From Desulfohalobiaceae bacterium (GTDB lineage Bacteria; Desulfobacterota; Desulfovibrionia; Desulfovibrionales; Desulfothermaceae), in assembly GCA_021737525.1 (NCBI GenBank), contig JAIPDU010000011.1, forward strand, positions 1 through 16,964: DNA of 16,964 bases, in the 5' to 3' direction. Below, piece by piece: positions 13,719 to 16,964 of this stretch. The position numbers and the translations under genes are program-made. The notes beneath the pieces are model-generated. The model saw only the letters and a list, made by a program, of their open reading frames with translations, searched no databases and was not told where the DNA came from. Numbering within the stretch: position 1 is the first letter of the stretch; every line of letters begins with the position of its first letter.

Positions 13719-14873
13719 CTAGCGAAGCAGGGTGTAGTGCATGCCGTCCTGCCGGCTTACAACGCCCTTGAGCTCGAGGCTGAGCAGGGTTTGACTGGTG
13801 TGGCTGCTGTCCCAGTTCAAGGTCCGGGTCAGGGTGTCGATATGCAGCGCCTCGCCCGGATCCATGGCCCGGACGAGCTCGCCTTCCGCATCCGAGAGAT
13901 CCGCGATTTCCGGTGCCGCGGGCTCGCCGTCGTCCGCCCCGGGCTGTCCCCTTGCGGATTCTGGAGTCCACTCCTCCAGCATAGGGCGGATCTCCCGGAG
14001 GACATCATCGGCGGAGCGGGTGAGCACGGCTCCCCGCTTGATCAGGGAGTTGCACCCGCTGGAGGTGCGCTGCCTGGGGGAGCCGGGTACGGCAAAGACC
14101 TCCCTGTCCTGTTCCAGGGCGTATTGGGCCGTGATCAGACTGCCGCTGTTTCGGGCCGCCTCCGTGACGAGCACTCCGAGACAGAGCCCGCTGATGATCC
14201 GGTTCCTGCGGGGAAAATTGTGGGTTTCGGGCCGTGTGCCCGGGCTGAACTCGGTCAGAAGCAGACCCTTGGAGCGCATTTTGTGCCAGAGGTCCTTGTT
14301 GCTGGCCGGGTAGATCAGATCCAGGCCCGTGCCCAGCACGCCGGCAGTGCCGCCAATCTCGCCTATTGCGCTCTGATGGGCGATGCGATCGATGCCCCGG
14401 GCGAATCCGGAAACGATACAGATTCCCCGGCAGGCGAGCTCGCGGGAGATGCTTTCCGTGATCCCTATCCCCTGGGAGCTGCAGTTCCTGGGGCCGACGA
14501 CGGCTATACAGGGCGCCTGGAGGAGATCGGTGTCCCCCAGGTAATAGAGGTACAGCGGCGGATCGGAGATATGGCGCAGGCGGTCCGGATAGCTCTGGTC
14601 CGAGTAGGGCAGAACGGCCATATTGCCCTGCTCGGCGAGCTCCCATTCCTGGAGGGCCCTGTCCCGCCACTTTTCTTGCCGGAAATTGTCTGCTACATTG
14701 CGATCCGCTATTCCCAGGGAGATCCATTCAGCGGAGTAGCTGGCGGCGAGCTGGGCTGTGCCGTAGTGCTCCACCAGCCGCTTACCTCCCCAGGGACCCA
14801 GCCCCGGGGTATGGGCCAGCATCAAACAGGCCCAAAACTCGGCTCCCAAGGAGTGGTGCTTTCTTTCGGTCAC
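13719..14873 (-). CDS. dprA: DNA processing protein DprA (Smf)
   Basis: This 384-residue protein is DprA, which loads RecA onto incoming single-stranded DNA during transformation and is also kept widely in non-competent bacteria. An N-terminal helix-hairpin-helix-like part (HTPGLGPWGGKRL, 21-33) precedes the extended Rossmann domain: VVGPRNCS (125-132), SGFARGIDRIAH (155-166), GTGLDLIYP (181-189), FPRRNRIISGL (220-230), TEAARNSGSL (237-246) and SGCNSLI (272-278). A winged-helix DprA C-terminal domain spans about 325-384. The usual G-[ST]-R of the first motif is GPR here. The start is a GTG at 14873 with AAGGGA a few bases upstream; no longer in-frame start exists. It is divergent from the membrane protein gene (125-bp gap) and is followed by xerC. 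Confidence 0.94.
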   Translation of the reverse strand: MTERKHHSLGAEFWACLMLAHTPGLGPWGGKRLVEHYGTAQLAASYSAEWISLGIADRNVADNFRQEKWRDRALQEWELAEQGNMAVLPYSDQSYPDRLRHISDPPLYLYYLGDTDLLQAPCIAVVGPRNCSSQGIGITESISRELACRGICIVSGFARGIDRIAHQSAIGEIGGTAGVLGTGLDLIYPASNKDLWHKMRSKGLLLTEFSPGTRPETHNFPRRNRIISGLCLGVLVTEAARNSGSLITAQYALEQDREVFAVPGSPRQRTSSGCNSLIKRGAVLTRSADDVLREIRPMLEEWTPESARGQPGADDGEPAAPEIADLSDAEGELVRAMDPGEALHIDTLTRTLNWDSSHTSQTLLSLELKGVVSRQDGMHYTLLR

Positions 14874-14998
14874 GCTGTTTCCCTTTGGGTGGCTTCGCGG
14901 GACTGCCCGGAATGCATTTGTATGGGAAGATAGTATTGGAAAAGGCCTGAATTTTCAATAGGCCGGGCCTTTGCGGACCTTTTCGGATGGAGTGCTTC

Positions 14999-15940
14999 AT
15001 GGAGGCAATGACCCTCGGTTTGAGCGGCTATATCGGACTGCTGCTTCTCATGGGCAGCCTCGTGCCCGGGGCCCTGATAACGGCGTTCGCCGCGGAGACG
15101 ATCTTCGGCCTGGGCCGGGGAAAATTCTGGGACAAATTCGGCCGGCAATTCGCCGCCATGGGGGTCAAGGCCCTGTTCTGCCTACTGCTCCTGGTGATCC
15201 CGGCCCTGTTCTGGCTGTTTCCCACCCCGGAGGACTCATTGCGTTTCGTGCTGGACCCGAGCTGGCTCATTCCGCGAACGGCACTGCTGCCGCTCTTGCT
15301 CGGGTGGCTGGGGTTGGCGGTTTACTCCGGATCCTGGGTGCAGCTGCGTCGGAGCAGGGCATTGCATCGCGTGCTTGGGGGAATGAGTCTGCTCGGCGTG
15401 CTAGGCGGGGCCTACTGCGGCCTCAACCTGCTGCTGTCCTGGATGGTGCAGGGCGGGATCCCGACCTCCGGCGCCGTCTGGGAGGCAATCTGGTTCCCGG
15501 CCACAGGGGCCGTATGGCCGGCCCTTGCCGCAGTCACAGGCAACGGGGTCGGCGGAGCGGGGATCGCGGGAATGGGATATTTGATCCTGCGCAGGAACAA
15601 GGACGACTTCGGCAGGGATTACTATCGGTTCGCCATGCCTCAAGCGGCCCGCTGGGGACTGGTCCTGCTCGCGCCCGTGGCCATCGCGGCGGGATGGCTC
15701 GGACTCCGCGGTTTGACCTGGACCCCTGTCCTCGCTTCCTCGCTGGCTCTCGTCGGGGTTGCCGCCCTGGTCGGGGTCTGGCTCAATGTGCGCGTCATCC
15801 GGAGCAGTCATCCGCTCCGGCTCAAGGGCGGTGCGCTCGCCGCCTGCCTGCTGGCCTGGATCCTCGATTCGGCGCTGGTTTATTCCCTGCTGCTCACAGC
15901 GGGCGGTATTCCGGCTGGGGCTGTCTCAATTCCCTTCTGA
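14999..15940 (+). CDS. Multi-pass membrane protein of unknown function
   Basis: I do not recognise a family for this 313-residue inner-membrane protein. About eight hydrophobic helices are visible, near 8-30, 52-75, 94-113, 126-149, 165-197, 217-234, 243-264 and 278-301. Loops are short, with conserved-looking charged stretches (GLGRGKFWDKFGRQF, 37-51; RRNKDDFGRDYYRF, 198-211). Only two histidines occur, so a cytochrome b-type haem protein is unlikely, and no transporter signature is apparent. The second ATG, at 14999, is chosen because GGAG (14989-14992) is 6 bases upstream; the first ATG (14987) would add four residues and has no ribosome site. It is divergent from dprA, and its 3' end overlaps the convergent 77-residue gene by 15 bp. 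Confidence 0.8.
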   Translation: MEAMTLGLSGYIGLLLLMGSLVPGALITAFAAETIFGLGRGKFWDKFGRQFAAMGVKALFCLLLLVIPALFWLFPTPEDSLRFVLDPSWLIPRTALLPLLLGWLGLAVYSGSWVQLRRSRALHRVLGGMSLLGVLGGAYCGLNLLLSWMVQGGIPTSGAVWEAIWFPATGAVWPALAAVTGNGVGGAGIAGMGYLILRRNKDDFGRDYYRFAMPQAARWGLVLLAPVAIAAGWLGLRGLTWTPVLASSLALVGVAALVGVWLNVRVIRSSHPLRLKGGALAACLLAWILDSALVYSLLLTAGGIPAGAVSIPF

Positions 15941-16159
15941 GGGCCGGAGGACATCGGCAAGGATGGCGGCGATAAGGGCCGGGGCGTAGGAAAAGGCGAT
16001 AATCATGGCGTTGGTCGGATCCACGGGGTTCAAGGAGCGAAGCATTTCCATGAGCCCTTCGCTCAGATAGACTGAGACGGCGCCCACAGCGAAGGACAGG
16101 GTCACGAAAATGGCCCAGGCCGCGGCGAAGATTTTCAGGGCTTTTATCAGGCGGGTCAT
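15926..16159 (-). CDS. Small two-helix membrane protein
   Basis: This 77-residue protein has two hydrophobic helices (about 8-30 and 49-70) joined by a polar loop (YLSEGLMEMLRSLNPVDPTN) and flanked by basic residues at the N-terminus (MTRLIKALK). By the positive-inside tendency both ends would be cytoplasmic. The open frame runs further upstream, but that part is Arg/Gly-rich shadow of pyrF, so the ATG at 16159 is taken; its ribosome site is weak. It lies 44 bp after the pyrF stop and is likely co-transcribed with pyrF. The composition, with a sudden change from noise to a clean hydrophobic pattern at this ATG, is the main support. Function is unknown. Confidence 0.65.
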   Translation of the reverse strand: MTRLIKALKIFAAAWAIFVTLSFAVGAVSVYLSEGLMEMLRSLNPVDPTNAMIIAFSYAPALIAAILADVLRPSEGN

Positions 16160-16203
16160 GGATACGGGCTCGCAATGCGCGCGTTGGATTAAAGGGGTCG
16201 GGA

Positions 16204-16950
16204 TCAGTCCTGTTCTTCGGGGAAAAGGTCCCTGATAATCCCCTGGATCCGATCCGCTTCGGAGCGCGGATCGGCGGCGGCGGTGATGGGACGCCCCACA
16301 ACGATGTAGTCCGCTCCCTTGCCGAAGGCCTCTTCCACGTTCACTGCCCGCTTCTGATCGTCGCCGGAGTCGTTGGCTCCGGGTCGTATACCGGGAGTGA
16401 CAATGAGGAAGCGCTCGCCGAGCTCCTCGCGCAAGTCTGAGGCCTCGAGCCCGGAGGAGACCACCCCGTCGCAACCCGCCTCCAGGGCCCGCCGCGCCCG
16501 GGAGAGGACCACATCCCTGATGTTCGCCCGGAATCCCAGATCCTCCATGTCCGCCTGGTCCAGACTGGTCAGGGCGGTGACCGCCAATATCCCCACCCCG
16601 CGCTTCTCCCTGGCCCCGGCCCGGAGCATGGCGTCGTTTCCGTGGATGGTGGCGAAGGCGGGCCCGATGCGCTCCAGCTGGCGCACCGCTGAGGCCACGG
16701 TTTCGGGGACGTCGAAGAACTTGAGGTCCACGAAGACCTTCTTGCCCTGTTCCGCGAGCCACTGGGCCAATTCGAAATAGCCTCCGGCCATGAACAGCTC
16801 CAGGCCGATCTTGTAGAAGTGGACGCTGTCCCCGAGCTGTCGCACCAGCTCCCGCGCGCGGCCGGTGTCCGGGACATCCAGGGCGACAATGAGGCGTTCC
16901 CGGCCGGGAATGGGCTTGGAGGACAGAAAGCTCCTTGGCTTTTGGGGCAT
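16204..16950 (-). CDS. pyrF: Orotidine 5'-phosphate decarboxylase
   Basis: It decarboxylates OMP to UMP, the last step of de novo pyrimidine synthesis, in the cytoplasm. This 248-residue TIM barrel has the family motifs: ALDVPD (23-28), K47 in YKIGLEL, the catalytic DLKFFDVPET (75-84; D75, K77, D80), VTPGIRP (184-190) and VVGRPIT (217-223), whose R220 contacts the phosphate. The length fits group-I bacterial enzymes (about 230-245). The ATG at 16950 has GGAG (16959-16962) at 8-base spacing; the promoter is outside the window. The small membrane-protein gene follows after 44 bp. Confidence 0.96.
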   Translation of the reverse strand: MPQKPRSFLSSKPIPGRERLIVALDVPDTGRARELVRQLGDSVHFYKIGLELFMAGGYFELAQWLAEQGKKVFVDLKFFDVPETVASAVRQLERIGPAFATIHGNDAMLRAGAREKRGVGILAVTALTSLDQADMEDLGFRANIRDVVLSRARRALEAGCDGVVSSGLEASDLREELGERFLIVTPGIRPGANDSGDDQKRAVNVEEAFGKGADYIVVGRPITAAADPRSEADRIQGIIRDLFPEEQD

Positions 16951-16964
16951 GTCAGGGTCTCCTG

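Noticed and set aside
13663..13971. N-terminal extension of the xerC frame by 103 residues
   Set aside because: Arg/Gly-rich shadow sequence overlapping dprA; the ATG at 13662 has a good ribosome site and gives the normal Xer length.
16160..16762. N-terminal extension of the 77-residue membrane protein frame
   Set aside because: This part is the out-of-frame reading of pyrF, with typical shadow composition; the hydrophobic pattern starts only at the ATG at 16159.

Overview
The window reads as a GC-rich bacterial chromosome. It most likely comes from a sulfate-reducing Desulfobacterota of the Desulfovibrionales type (for example a Desulfohalobium-like lineage). This is an inference from gene content: Wood-Ljungdahl methyl-branch genes of the acetogen type, an approximately 386-residue NADP-type isocitrate dehydrogenase, and dprA-xerC and rarA beside uncharacterised conserved genes. 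No rRNA or tRNA marker is present to fix the taxonomy.

Bases 1-6551 (+ strand) are the corrinoid part of the Wood-Ljungdahl (reductive acetyl-CoA) pathway. They hold the last 47 codons of a RACo-like gene, a complete RACo-type corrinoid activator (acsV-like), the small and large subunits of the corrinoid iron-sulfur protein (cdhD/acsD and cdhE/acsC), and the methyltetrahydrofolate:corrinoid methyltransferase (acsE). The methyltransferase loads methyl-cobalamin on the CdhD-CdhE heterodimer, the dimer delivers the methyl group to acetyl-CoA synthase, and RACo rescues corrinoid that has oxidised to Co(II). The CODH and ACS catalytic subunits are not in the window. The block ends in a strong branched rho-independent terminator. 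CdhD carries an unusual C-terminal tail of about 190 residues: a Lys/Ala/Glu/Pro linker, a coiled coil and a basic helix.

Bases 6704-8540 hold a small helical protein of unknown function (- strand) and, divergent from it, isocitrate dehydrogenase (icd). Just upstream of icd is a 78-bp element with 16-bp imperfect terminal inverted repeats starting GTAA and an exact 8-bp flanking duplication. It looks like a miniature element mobilised by an IS66-type transposase. icd and the convergent rarA gene share one hairpin that contains both stop codons.

Bases 8537-14873 are all on the - strand. dprA (DNA uptake and processing) is followed by xerC (tyrosine recombinase). Next comes a promoter with two palindromes, then an unrecognised 580-residue protein, a zinc-ribbon protein with a very acidic tail, and rarA (AAA+ ATPase of replication and recombination). 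Bases 14999-16950 hold a multi-pass membrane protein of unknown function (+) that converges and overlaps by 15 bp with a 77-residue two-helix membrane protein (-). That small gene lies downstream of pyrF (- strand).

Apart from the possible corrinoid-protein tether and the miniature element, the region is mainly housekeeping chromosome with a few uncharacterised lineage-type genes.
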